Shown here: piece after piece, positions 1 through 11,919 of the stretch
Layout: each line of letters starts with the position of its first letter
Position numbering within the stretch: the stretch's first letter is position 1
NCBI GenBank assembly: GCA_029379385.1
Contig: CM055615.1
Location: forward strand, 5,580,001-5,644,000
Length of the DNA stretch: 64,000 nucleotides
Source of the DNA: Quillaja saponaria
Lineage: Eukaryota; Streptophyta; Magnoliopsida; Fabales; Quillajaceae
Direction: 5' to 3'
Program-made: the position numbers and the translations under genes
The notes under the pieces: model-generated
Databases searched by the model: none
Told to the model about the DNA's origin: nothing
What the model saw: the letters and a program-made list of their open reading frames with translations, nothing else

Positions 1-1420
1 TTACCTATGTTCTAAAGTTCTAGTTAATCTTTAATTGAATTCCTAGTTAAGTCCTTATCATACTAATATGCCGAATTCTAATTGATTTTCACTAGGAATT
101 AGTTGTTTAATAAGAGTTCTAATTTATATAAAATTAGGTGTGTGTTTTGAAGGTCTAATGCATGAGAGAATCTTTTTAGAAGTCAAATTAGAGGAAAATT
201 CATGCAGAACAGACAAACCTCTATTTGAGCAGTGTCCTAATCTAATTCAAAAAGGATTAATTTGAAGGCTGTACCATGGCTCTGAACACTTGGGTGCCGC
301 AGCACTGAAGAAGCTGGAAATAAATTAAATTTTGCACATGGTGTCACAACGGTACATGAGATGGCTCTATCATGGTGAAGTCCTGAGAATTCTAACATGA
401 AGTTAGAAAGGAAGTTGCAGTAACGCCATATAGAGGAAGTCGCGGCGCTATTAATGAAGACGAATTCATATTGAAACAGAAGTCTTTGTGCCATAGTGCT
501 GAGGAATAAGGCATTGTGACATACTTCCATTAGAGTTAAAATCCTAATTAGGTTTGAACTAGGAGAAAAATGCTTATATAAAGATGTCAAGGTTGGGGTT
601 TAAAGCATACAATTAAATTGAGTTTTTCTAGAGCTAAAGGAAGCCATCAAGAGTGCAAGAAAACAAAAGGAGTTTAGGATGATTGAAGATTGAAGACCGA
701 CAATCTTTATATTTTTCTCTTTTCCTACACCTCTCTTTTAGTTTTTCTCGTATTTTTCTTGATGATGATTTTATTTGAGTTTATATCTAAACTAGGTAGC
801 ATGAACTAATCATTTCTCTAGGATTACAATTGAACTCAACATGTAGCTTGATGATGTTTGCTATTTATTAATTGCTTAAGGATTTTGGTAATTGAATTAT
901 TTATTTTATTACATGCTTAATGCTTCTAGTTAATTAGCTACCAATTAGATTGCATTGGAACCGAGTTTAGTGTTACCCTTGATTGAAATAGCACAAGATT
1001 GAATTCATACTCGTGCTTGTTGAGTTTGATTTGTATATAGGATAGTAATATACCTATATGCCTTGTGTAGCCAATTTTGGTCTAATCTTAAAGATTCTTG
1101 CTTAACTAATTCTTATAAGAATATAGTCAATCAGCTAAGTGAGATATCTATTTATAAGACATAGTAATATGCTTATAATTGAATTAGAACCCTATGTTAA
1201 TAATTATATACCATAACTAAGCATGATAAGATAATAGTAAGTCAAGTGAAGTGTTGAGATAAATTGTAATTCTAGACCTTTATTCATTGAATTCTTAAGT
1301 TTAATTTGTCATTAGTTAGTTTTAGTTTAAATTAGGTTTTTCAACCTATAATTCCTTTGTTTGAATAAAATTAGAGTATCAAATCCGCGAGGAATTGTCA
1401 CTAATATCTAGCTAAGTACT
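1..1420 (+). repeat. LTR-like block, family X, copy 1
   Basis: This block resembles a plant gypsy LTR and leader. It has a TATATAAAG box near 574, and a phrase ACAATTGAACTCAACATGTA at 826-845 that recurs at 15111-15130. The first 720 bases are found again inverted at about 1700-2260. It has no coding potential. Its left end lies outside the window. Confidence 0.6.
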
Positions 1421-1439
1421 GAAATTAACATAATCCTAA

Positions 1440-2260
1440 TTTTATTTTTTATTCAAACAAGCGACTAAATTTTTATAAATTAGAACTCTTATTAAAAACC
1501 TAATTCCTAACCAAAATCAACTAGGATTTAGCATCCTAGTACAATAAAGACTTAACTAGGAATGTAACTAAAAACTAAACAAAGACCAACATTTACTTTA
1601 GAACATATCTAAAATAAATAAGTAAAAGAATATGAAATAACTCTATTTTATAGAGTTATTAGTAAACATCAAAGGGATATAATAAAATTATAGAAGGAGT
1701 AGAAAGAGAAAGCTATGAAGGTTGTCGGTCTTCAAGCTTCAAAGATCCTTGCTCTTCTTGCTTCCTTGCACCCTAGAGAAGCTCTAATACTCCAAAAAAA
1801 CTTAGCTAACTTGTGTGCTTTTCTAAGTTCCCAAGTCATTCCCATTTAAAAAGGCTTAAAAACCCTCAATTTAAGTCTAATTCAGACTATTTATCGGGCC
1901 AGCAGCCTTGAAGTCCTAGCACTGCGATGCTGAAGTCAATTGAGAAAATCAATGTGCTGGTTCTTGGCAATGGTCTCAGCACTATGGCTCCAGCTTTCTA
2001 GCCCCTAGGCGCTAGGCTTGCTAGCAACAACATGCTGTCTTGTGCGAATCATGATTTTGAGCCCAAATTCTCCTCTAATTTGACTTCCAATGGGACTTCT
2101 TTTGAATTAAACCTTCAAAACACACAAACTAAGTTAATATAAGTTAGAACCCTTATTAAACACCTACATCCTAGCCAAAATGAACTAGGACTCAACTAGG
2201 AATTAATTAAAAATTAAGCAAACTTCAACTGAAACTCAAGAACATAGCTAAAAGAAATGG
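1440..2260 (-). repeat. LTR-like block, family X, inverted copies
   Basis: On the minus strand this stretch repeats the first part of the window: a GAAGACCGACAA motif (near 692) recurs in reverse near 1720, and the TCAAATTAGAGG segment near 190 recurs in reverse near 2080. A shorter inverted copy of bases 1-180 also lies at about 1470-1620. Together with copy 1 it forms a large imperfect inverted repeat. Confidence 0.55.
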
Positions 2261-3900
2261 GTAAATGGATATACTAACATAATGTAAAAGTAAAATTAAA
2301 AACTTAAACAAAAACTAATAGCCCAAAGATGAATTATACTAACATAATGACATCCCAACATGTCCTTAACTGTTCACATGAACTTAACTACATGTCAACC
2401 CAAAGGTATTATTTAAATTCTTGATTCAATTTAAGAGTAAGCAACAAATTCAAATGGATTTTCAGTGTGTGTATAGTGATCTTTTAACAAAAGAATGCAT
2501 GCAATCCAAATAAGTTTATGTCAAGTAAAATCTCATTTAGTAATCAAACCCCATTAGTTTTCTTTTCAACTCTTTCTCCTCTAATGTAGATTCCACTAAG
2601 TCAAAGATCAATAGGTCTTTACAAACTTGTACGTAGGCTAGGGTAACGGCATAAAAAATGAAATTATAAAACTCAAGTTGCGCTAAGCATATAGATCACT
2701 CTAGACCTTGAAGAGCATTTTTTTTTTCCAACCCAAGTAATACCCACTGGGCATGCTCTTTTTCTTTTCACTACTTCTTTGCTTTGTTTTGCATTTTCTT
2801 TTTCCTTTTGCCAAGCTCTTGTCACACCCCCAAACTTATTTCTTATATAATGAAGTAGGGTTGATCAAGAGGCATATATATATATAACTCCAACCCTTCT
2901 TCCTTTTCTTATAATATAGCTCAATATATTTATAGAATAATCAACATACCTAAGAATAAGGGTTCAAAACTAGAATTTAAAAAGAATGGTAGGCAAAATT
3001 TTTGTGGGTGTCCAAGAAAAGACAATATTAGCTTAAAGGGATAGCTAAGAATATACAATAATTAAATGGTTAGTTTGAAAGACTCAAATTGTCCAAAGAT
3101 GACAGAAATCATGTCCTTAACTTAGCTTTGTCTAGGATTTCGCCTCAAAAGAGAATCAACCAAATTATAAGGTTCCTAACTAAATATGAACTTCTTAAAC
3201 ATAAAAGGTCTCTAAATAAGCAATGCAATCCCAATAAAAAAAATCAAGTGCATAATATATATTGGAAATCACATCTTATAATACTACTAACACAAAAAAA
3301 TAACATGAATGTCAAGGAAATTTGAAAACTAAAATATTATCATAAGATGAAGGATTTCAACATAAAAAGCATAATAACATCTTGGCTAACTAAACAATCT
3401 AAAACAACTATAAGCATCAAACATCAAAACAAACACAACAAATCATAACCAAAACATCACCCCTAAACTTAAGACGAACATTGTCCTTGATGTTAAAAAT
3501 ATAAAAAGGAATAAGGATAGAAGACTCATTTGCCTTCAATTAAGGTATAAAGAACATAATTGCTTATACTTGTTGTATTTGAAGCATCCAAGCATGATAA
3601 GGGGTTGATCGGGGTCAAAAGGGCAAAATTAGGTTGTAGGGGTGTTGTGGATGCCCGAGCACCCTAGCCTCTGACTTTGGAGGTTTTTGTCCAAGGATTG
3701 GCACCTAGGCGCCAACCTCTATGCCTGGTTTTATTTTTCAGCTCTGCAATGCTGTTTTGTTGGCGCTAGGGCGTCCAACATAGTTTTTTCCCCCTCTTGA
3801 GCTATGTTAATTGTATTTTGATGTTTGACTGCTATACCTACAAGAAAAACATGAAAGCTGACTTAAAAGTACTCTAACAAAAATAAAAATTGAATAAAAA
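2261..3900 (-). mobile_element. Athila/Tat-like gypsy 3' noncoding region
   Basis: Read on the minus strand this shows two hallmark phrases of Athila/Tat 3' regions: a GACAATGTTCGTCTTAAGTT block near 3465-3485 and a purine tract AAGTTTGGGGGTGTGAC near 2820-2840, a likely polypurine tract next to an LTR-like TG. There is no intact reading frame. The assignment rests on remembered family phrases. Confidence 0.5.
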
Positions 3901-4640
3901 ACATTAGGTTGCCTCCCAAATAGCACTTGATTTATAGTCATCAACTTGACTTTGACATGCTTAACTCTTTTAGGCCCTAGCAATGGAGGCCTTAGGATGA
4001 TGCCCTTCCCAAGATTTTATAAACCTCTTCCTATTTCTCTTGTACTATTGCTTTGAGCTTGCATCAGCCATGGCATGATCTCCATTAAGAATTTCCTTTA
4101 TAAACTTTGGCATCCCCAGTGTTCAATCTAACCACTTGACAATCTCCTTCTTGATTGAGCTTTTAGTCTTCAAGGGTGGTGGCTTGGTAATTGAAGGATG
4201 CTTTAAAGATAAGGATGTATCAAGAGGAATACTTAACTCTCAAACTCTTTCATTGGTTGCTCCATGCACCATCTCAATTTCATAGCACTCCTCGGATTCA
4301 GAAGGAAACATTATAGCCTTAAAGAAGTTGAACTTCACTTCTTGGTCTTGAACTCTCCTAATAAGTTCTCATTTTTGCACATCTATAAGAGTTATGCAGG
4401 TGACTAAGAATTGTCTTCCCAAAATAAAAGGGATTTCCTTGTCTTCCTCCATGTCAACAATGAGAAAGTTAGCTGTGAATATTAACTTATCCACTTTGAC
4501 TATAATACATGTGTTGACACCCCATATTCTTATCTTAATGGCCAAATGTGACATGGAATATTTCATAGGAATTTGATTGAATGTAATCAAGAATTTACTT
4601 GATGAATGGACTGAACATAGCTTTTAGACCTTAGGTTAAT
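3900..4640 (-). pseudogene. Athila-like gypsy protease remnant
   Basis: The minus-strand frame at 4590-4369 encodes an aspartic-protease C-terminal region: VKVDKLIFTANFLIVDMEED, then KEIPFILGRQFLVTCITLID, which resembles the Athila polyprotein phrase ending in LGRPFLATG. Further along, the frame is broken and quickly reaches a GGGAGGCAACCT phrase (near 3910), which normally lies after the integrase region. Reverse transcriptase and integrase are therefore missing, so this is a deletion derivative. Confidence 0.6.
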
Positions 4641-5640
4641 GTAGCAGCCATTAGACAAGGAGACATCAAGGTTTCAAATTGAATGCAACTAACTCACTAC
4701 TAGTATTTTATAATAAAGTTTGAACCGATAGTCTCAAAATTATTGTCTAATCTAAAATTTAAAACACAATTTCCTAGCAAGCCATATTTTAACGCTACCA
4801 ATTTAAAGAAAATATAGACTCTTCTCTCCTACTATTCTCCATTCAAACGAGACCTTAGTGGTGCTGGGTGGGTTGGTGGAATCGGGAATGTACTATTTCT
4901 CTCCCCTCCTAACTCTACCCATCTAGTGTTGGGGCCCATCCTTCGGCTTCATTTCGCGTCAAACTCAAAAGGAATCAAATGATTCTACCAAAGACCCACT
5001 CGCCCAATCCCCTGCCACGGACTCAGAGAACCACCTCCCCACATAAACTTTTTCCTTTCAGCTTAGAATAAAAAACAGAGATAACGATAGCGAAGTGTGT
5101 ACCGACCCAAATTCCCCGCTCCGTCCAAACAACAACCCTCCTTCATGCGGTGGTCGGTCCCCACATTCCGATTGGAGGAATCCCAAAAGAGGAAGATCCA
5201 CACATTCCAATACTATAGCATCCCCACGAAATTTATACGTATCCGTTGGCCTCTTGTCGCTGTGTCTCTCTCTCTCTCGCAGCCTAATCCTTAATGTAGC
5301 TCGCTTCCTGAGCCATTTTCTTCCCGACTTATTTTTATTCTCTATTTTTCATGTTTGACTTTAGCTTGTCTCTGACTTTGTTTGGCTCTCTCTTTGTAAT
5401 CTGTAACTCAGATTTGTTTTATTCTTTTTCTTATCATCTGGATGCTCCACAAAGGGCCATCTTCTGCGAGTTGATTGCTAGTTTTTCCTGACCCATCTTT
5501 GTTTTGTTCCTTTTTTTTGTCTGGCCGTCGCATATATTGAAATTTCTTCCTGGGTATTGGAAATTTAGAAACTTGATTTGGTTGATTGCATTCTATTTGG
5601 AATTTTAGGTGGCAACCTTTCTGGGATTTGTGGTCTCTCA
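4641..5640 (+). promoter_or_regulatory. GCH1 upstream region and 5' UTR
   Basis: This kilobase separates the gypsy remnant from the GCH1 start codon. A pyrimidine-rich CT run lies at 5263-5280, as often seen near plant transcription starts. A possible 5' UTR intron runs from GTAATC at 5396 to TTTTAG at 5608. The transcription start and this intron are inferences; no convincing TATA box was assigned. Confidence 0.45.
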
Positions 5641-5854
5641 ATGAGCGCTTTGGATGAGGGGCACTTCAATGTGGAGCTTGAAAATGGAGTGAATCTTGGT
5701 TGCACTGAGCTTGGTATTGAGGAAGAGGCGGATTCTATCGCCATCCAGGACGCTGTGAAAGTTCTGTTGCAAGGACTCGGAGAAGATATAAACAGAGAAG
5801 GTCTGAGGAAGACACCGCTTCGTGTTGCTAAGGCCCTTCGTGAGGGAACCAGAG
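5641..5854 (+). CDS. GCH1: GCH1 coding exon 1
   Basis: The exon encodes residues 1-71 plus one base. It includes the start of the N-terminal module (AVKVLLQGLGEDINREGL, then KTPLRVAKAL), which is the helical N-terminal part of the GCHI fold. The donor is AGAG|GTGACT at 5855; reading on leads quickly to a stop, so the intron is needed. Confidence 0.94.
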
Positions 5855-8800
5855 GTGACTTAACTAATTTACCTCAGTGTTATTGTACTTAAAAAGTATT
5901 CTGTTATAAAACCATTATTCTAGCTTTGAATTCTGGGATATGTGGCTCGTGATGTGTCATATGGAATCATTGTGTTATTAGCATATATAGTATTTACTCC
6001 TGATAGATTGTTACATTTTCATTATTGCCAATACTCTGAATAACGGATGCTGCTAATAACTTATTTTAGTATTATTTGCTACCGAAATATGATTGTAATA
6101 CAGAAGGTGGATGGTGTGCGTACCTTCAATCTTTTTCTTTATGTTACTCGAGATACTGCAAACCTGATGGGTTTTCTTTAGGTTCAGTGAGTTTTATTTC
6201 CATTTCAAGTTTTTCAGCAGGTGGGGGGACAGTTCGTTTTACTTAATTACCCTTGCACTATTTTTTAATATTTTTCTTTCCAGAAATACTTGTGTTATTC
6301 TTCAGTCTATTTTGGAGAATAGCACCCTTTTTGTTTGGCAAAAGTGAATAGCATATACTAATTTCCTGTTGGATCAATAACCACATGTTTTCTCTAGTGC
6401 AGTTTCCTTTACATTTGTAGTAAGTTGAAGTGCCCAGTAAAATTAACTACCTTGCAAAATTGATAAGGTTGGTGTTAAGAAAGGGAGGGATTTTTTCAGT
6501 TTCTATGCATGTAAGTAGAACTTCCTTGCAAAGTCTGTAAGGTTGGTGTTAATGGGTTGGTAGTGAGGGAATTTTTAGTTGGTTTCCATGTTGAAATAGT
6601 AAAGAACTGGTGTCAAATCTTGTTTTTTCGTCAATTTTTTAGGTGAGTTATGACTTATGAGTACTTGTGGGTGGCTTCTGTTTAGGACATGGAGTATTCA
6701 ACTATAAAGGAATCTGGTTTCTAAATTTATTATTTATCCAGTCTCTTATATAAAATGAATTATTTAATAAACCTGAGGTAACTTAGTCAGTATCTTTTGA
6801 CCAGCTCAGTAATTTAGCTGCATATCTGTTTTATGATGTTGATTGGTGTACACTTGCAGTATTGAAGTCTAGTGGCTCATTTCTCTGTTTCTCATTTTTC
6901 CCTTCTTGCCAAGAGGTTGAACTTACTCTGTGTATTCCAAGGCATTTAGCATGTTTGTGTGTAATATTTGTGTTTGACTTACTGTTGGACTATTAGACGT
7001 AACACTTGGAAAAATACACTTGAATGTGTAAAGGCAGATTTTGGAGTTAAAGGTTTTGTCTTTTTCAATGTTGGATACCAGGAAACAAAACTGTGTCCTG
7101 TTCTAATAGTTTTACAATTCTAAAGAATATGTTTGAAAGGGAAGGAACCGAGGAAGTTACAAAAGCGTCAAATGTTTATATTTATTTTCTGTCCTCAATA
7201 TAGGAGTCTCTCTTGCATCCATATATTTATCATTTTTCAACTGTGATTTGTCTTTTCATATCTCAGACATATTTGTTTATGATGCTAAAAATATAATCTG
7301 GAATATTTTCTATAAGAAAGCAAGGGTTGTTAAAATTAACTCGTTAAATTTATGGGATCTGAATAATGTTCTGGTTGGTAACTCATTAAGAAAGATTACT
7401 GTGCCCTTTGTATATTAAGAGCTTTAGATGATGCAGTGCATGGGATCTGAATAATGTTCTGGTGGCTAACTCATTAGCAAAGATTACCGGTGCCCTTTGT
7501 TTATTAAGAACTGAAGATGATGCATTGCATCTCAAAACTAAAGCCAAATGCAAACTTTTTGTCCCAATAAGGAGTTACTGAGATTACTTTTCCTAGGAGG
7601 AGGAAATTATCAACCATTAAACACGACCTAATCCACTGTCCAGCAATATGCTATCTTTTAGACTTGATATAATTGATCAGCCTTGGAGATGGCTTGCATG
7701 GGTCTTCTATTCACCTTGCTTCTTCAATCTGTTGTTGATGGTTACCACATAGACAGACGAAAGTTATATGCAGCACATAAGATTGAATAGTGTCTTTTCC
7801 CATCTATTCTAAAACCTTTTTTTTTTTTTTTTCACTTGCCCCTCCTTTAGATTCTGTTGATATCCATTTGGTCATGTATTACATTTTCGTTTTTTCGGTC
7901 TCATTTCCTCTCTTTTTTTGGCACATGTTCTCCTTCTTCTACTAGCTTGTTCTTATTTCTGAAAACTCCTATTTATATTTTTTTACCTATCTGTTGTGAA
8001 ATAATGAATTTAAACTATCAAAGTGCTTGTTACGTGACTTACATCTTATATATTGCCTTGATTGAATTTAATTGTTAGTATTACTTTTCATCTGTTTTTC
8101 TTTTTAATGTTCCCATGGTGTTGTTGCAAGGAAATTTGCTTAGTCGGCTACAGTTTATTCTATATGTATCAGCCTCCAAACAAAGAGATAGGATTAAGGT
8201 TTCCTGTGCTTTTAACAGTTTAATCAGCCTAGTACAAGTATGGATAGGTTATCCTACTCTAACCTTTCTTTTCAATCCAAATAAATCCCAAAGGATTAGT
8301 TTAGATGGTAGATCCTCTGCAGATGATAGTTTCTGGATTTGGACTCTTTAGACTTTAATCCCTACAAGTAGTAGTGTAATTGACTAAGATTCCTGGATTC
8401 TTGTCTACTCCAAAGTAAAAATATGTACATTATACAAGTATCATGTTCACTCCTACTCATGCCAAATGGTCCCACAGAATTAGTTTGAATTATTATATTT
8501 TGGTTACATAGTTTTGGCAGAAACAGATGCTAGACTGATGCATGACCAAAACTAAATTGAGACATGATCAATTCTTGCTAGCATGCCTCCGTTATAAACT
8601 CCAAAGATATCAAGTGTTGGGATATATGCCTCTTTATGCCTCCAAAGATATTGTTTCCTTTTAATAGCTTCAATTTATTTTTCTAGTGTTCTGATATTTG
8701 CTCACTAAACTCTTGTGGCTGAGTGCAAACATTTTGACGTCTTCTTATACATTATGGAGTTGGATGTGGAATGAGTGCAAAGTGTTTACTAAGGCACTCA

Positions 8801-10161
8801 CCACTTTTTTGTACTGTTTTCCCCCTCCTTTTATATATATATATATATTTCTTTCTTTTGGTATTGGTTCTTATTTTGGATGCTTTACCGTTTTGTATTG
8901 TTGTATAGATGGGCCAGCCTTCTTTTAGAGTTATATTACATAAAATTAGTATTTACCAAAAGAAAATTGGTTTCTTTCAGGGTACAGACAAAAGGTAAAG
9001 GACATTGTTCAAGGTGCTTTATTTCCTGAAGCTGGTCTGGATAATGGAGTTGGCCTTGCAGGGGGAGCAGGTGGACTTGTTATTGTTCGAGATCTTGACC
9101 TCTTCTCATATTGCGAGTCTTGCTTGCTCCCATTCCAGGTCAAGTGCCATGTGGGCTATGTCCCTTCTGGTCAAAGGGTTGTAGGCTTAAGTAAGCTATC
9201 TCGTGTTGCTGATGTATTTGCAAAACGACTCCAAGACCCCCAGTGTCTGGCAAATGATGTATGTTCAGCTTTGCATCAAGGAATTAAGCCCGCTGGTGTT
9301 GCTGTTGTACTACAATGTTCACATGTTCATTTTCCAGAAATAGAATCAGTTTTGCTTGACTCAAATCACCAAGGATGGGTGAAGGTACTTGTTTCTTCAG
9401 GTTCTGGGGTTTTTGATAATAGAAATGCAGAGGAATGGACAGATTTTTTTAGTCTTCTTAAATTTAGAGGCATAAACATGGAGAAAACCAATATAAGAGG
9501 ATCACGTAATCAGTGCTGGTGTCCATCCCGGTCTTCTGTTTCAGCCAAGTCTTCCTCCAAGACTGAACCAGTGAATCCAGTAATGGTTACTGCAGTAGCT
9601 TCAATTCTCAGGTCTTTGGGAGAAGATCCATTAAGGAAGGAACTTGTAGGGACTCCAAGTTGCTTCGTTAATTGGCTAATGAATTTTCAGAGCAGTAACT
9701 TGGAGATGAAGCTGAATGGTTTTGTTTGTCGAAGGAAGGATTCTTTGCACCCTGGAAGGGAGGTCAACAAGAAGAAAGAAATATGCTCTGAGCTTAACTT
9801 GCCTTTTTGGTCTCAGTGTGAGCATCATTTACTTCCGTTTCACGGTGTTGTCCACATAGGATACTTAGGTTCTGAAGGATTCATTCCCATTGGAAAGTCC
9901 CTTTTACAGTCAATAGTGCATTTCTATGGTTTCAAGCTGCAAGTTCAGGAAAGACTCACCAGGCAGATAGCAGAGACTGCTTCATCACTGTTAGGTGGAG
10001 ATGTGATAGTAGTTGTAGAGGCAAACCACACATGTATGATTTCTAGAGGGATTGAGAAGTTTGGAAGTAGCACTGCTACCATTGCTGTATTAGGTTGCTT
10101 TTCAACTGACCCTGCTGCAAGGGCAATGTTCTTGCAGAGTATTCCAAGTGCTAAAACCTGA
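5641..10161 (+). CDS. GCH1: GTP cyclohydrolase I, plant two-module form (2 exons)
   Basis: Joined coding exons 5641-5854 and 8981-10161 give 464 aa, the usual size for the plant enzyme. It converts GTP to 7,8-dihydroneopterin triphosphate, the first step of the pterin branch of folate synthesis, thought to be cytosolic. The protein is two GCHI modules in tandem. The N-terminal module (about residues 28-235) has CESC at 116-119 where bacterial enzymes have CEHH. The C-terminal module (about 265-455) has CEHH at 351-354, QERLTRQIAE, and HTCMISRG near 421-428, the region of the third zinc ligand. That the plant modules each lack part of the catalytic set is established for tomato and Arabidopsis. 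The start was chosen at MSALDEGHF, which matches the family N-terminus; an in-frame upstream ATG at 5578 lies in probable 5' UTR. Splice: AGAG|GTGACT and TTTCAG|GGTACA, phase 1. Function confidence is high. Confidence 0.96.
5855..8980 (+). other. GCH1 intron 1, 3.1 kb
   Basis: The intron is GT-AG, T-rich on the plus strand, and has no coding potential; its small open frames lack family resemblance. It contains an 88-bp tandem duplication at 7353-7528 and a looser duplication near 6435-6560. No transposon with clear ends was seen. Confidence 0.85.
7353..7528. repeat. 88-bp tandem duplication in GCH1 intron
   Basis: Two adjacent copies begin with TGGGATCTGAATAATGTTCT at 7353 and 7441. They differ by scattered substitutions and short indels, so the duplication is not very recent. 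Confidence 0.85.
8981..10161 (+). CDS. GCH1: GCH1 coding exon 2
   Basis: The exon follows a T-rich tract and CAG acceptor ending at 8980 and runs to a TGA at 10159-10161. It encodes residues 72-464: the rest of the N-terminal module, a linker rich in Ser and Lys (about residues 238-270), and the whole C-terminal module. The frame is open throughout. One position usually Arg in relatives (QRLA) reads Cys here (QCLA), judged from memory of the family. Confidence 0.95.
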
Positions 10162-11919
10162 GGAGGTCAATGGCTTATCTTGCAGTATAGTTCTAGTCAT
10201 TGTTCCCATTTTTATTAATTTTTTTTTATTACATGAATGATTATATGATGAATTTATTAATTTATTAATTTTCTAATTTTATACTATGATTTTTTTAAAA
10301 TGTTCCACTTAATTAATATTTAAAAAAATAAAAAAAAGGGTCAAAGTGGAATATGTTAAAAGCAGTTATTGGAAATTTGGAGGGGTAAGATCATGTGGGG
10401 TCAATGCAAAAGAATTGACATTGTGATTTTCTTCTATTTTTAGTTAGTAAGTTTATATCGAATTGTTATGGCCTGTATGATTATGTAACTTGGCTGGTTG
10501 AAACTGTGAAGATTTTAATCAAGTGCCTTTGTTAATTGAAATAGCAATTGATTTATAAAAACATAACTCAATTCTCGCTTTTGAAGAAATAAAATTGTTC
10601 AAAAGACAAATTAAATATTATAACAAAGTTAATTTCTATTATAAACAAAGAGAAGGGAATATGACAAAAGTTAATGGTATATAACTAACATTATCATGTG
10701 AGTGAAACATAAAATGACGTACCAAACAAAGAATAAAAAGGGTGGTACACAGGTATCTTACCTAGTAGGCTGGTAAGGACAGAAAACAATACCAAATATA
10801 TGAGGTAAATGCAAAAAGAACGAACAAATTGAAAGTCTCATCCAAAACCGATTGATTTGACCTACGAAATAAATTTAAGACTTAATTAGCTGACACCTAT
10901 AATATATAGTTAATATTTAAAAATTAAGATTTTATTTTTTTATATGTATTGGATAAGCAGTACACCGAGCACAAGTTCTCCTAGCCCAAATCAAACAAAC
11001 TTATCCAACTAAGATACAACCCACCCAATTAAAAAGTTTGAGACAAAAGAAACCCTCACAGCTGCAAACACTTTGTTCTTCTCTCCTGTTTGCACTCAAA
11101 CAAGAATCTTGTAATGCAGCCGTGAAGACTAGCTACCAAGGTCAAAGGGCACGAATAGAAGAAATTATGTCTCAACTTTCTAATTTTTGAATTTTTTTAT
11201 CTCATGGCTCCTCAAGGACAGATTTGAGACTTCAAAGTCTTACTCTCTTCTCTCTTCTTTCTTTACACTGGGAATTGGATTTTGGGGCTTTCTATTATTG
11301 TAAATAAAAAATCGATAACCGATTACAATCGACGAAATCAGAGGTGGATGACACATCTAAATCAATAAAATCGATTGATTAGTCAGCTGGAGCTTTCTGA
11401 AAACTGATATAGCAGGTCAGTCAATGAAAGACTCAAAACCGAGTCAACCCCACCGACTTCTCACCCCATACCAAATATATAGTCTCAGTAGAAAATAAAC
11501 AAAATAAATAAAAACTTTCTTTTTGTTTCCTAGTCTTAGGCCTAGAGTTTTTGACTGGTGCATCATTTATCTAAGTAACAAAGAAGTCAACTCTGTAAAG
11601 TTCGTGAAGCCAGAAAATAATGGTTCAAAAGCTAGGGTTCCAACTGAAAATCCTAGCAATATCAAAGATCGATTTTCCATTGACCCAAGAAAAGCTGATA
11701 TCCATCCTTAAATCTATGATGTGATGGGAGGAGTGGAATCTTGGGGACAACTAGACTTGTAGAAACACTAGAAGATAGCACATGAGGCTTAAAGATACCT
11801 TAGCATATGAGGCTTAGGCTTAAAGATACCTTAGCATACGAGGCTTAAAGTGACCTGGATAAAGGGCTAGATCCTTTATATTAAAAACATAACTAATATT
11901 TAAATAAAAAGTAAATTAA
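10162..11919. other. Intergenic, downstream of GCH1
   Basis: This AT-rich sequence holds the GCH1 3' UTR (end not determined) and then unassigned DNA. A short tandem repeat with unit near 31 bp (GGCTTAAAGATACCTTAGCA) lies at about 11785-11862. A 62-aa plus-strand frame at 11523-11711 has no family resemblance. I see no gene. Confidence 0.6.

Noticed and set aside
237..590. 117-codon minus-strand open frame.
   Set aside because: It lies in an LTR-like block, has no family resemblance, and the same block elsewhere lacks the frame.
1636..1660. Short perfect hairpin with a 10-bp stem, considered as a regulatory RNA or terminator.
   Set aside because: AT-only style stem in noncoding repeat DNA of a plant; chance or repeat-derived.
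9124..10161. Separate 345-aa protein starting at 9124.
   Set aside because: The apparent start is TTG inside the CESCLLPF motif of GTP cyclohydrolase I; it is part of exon 2.
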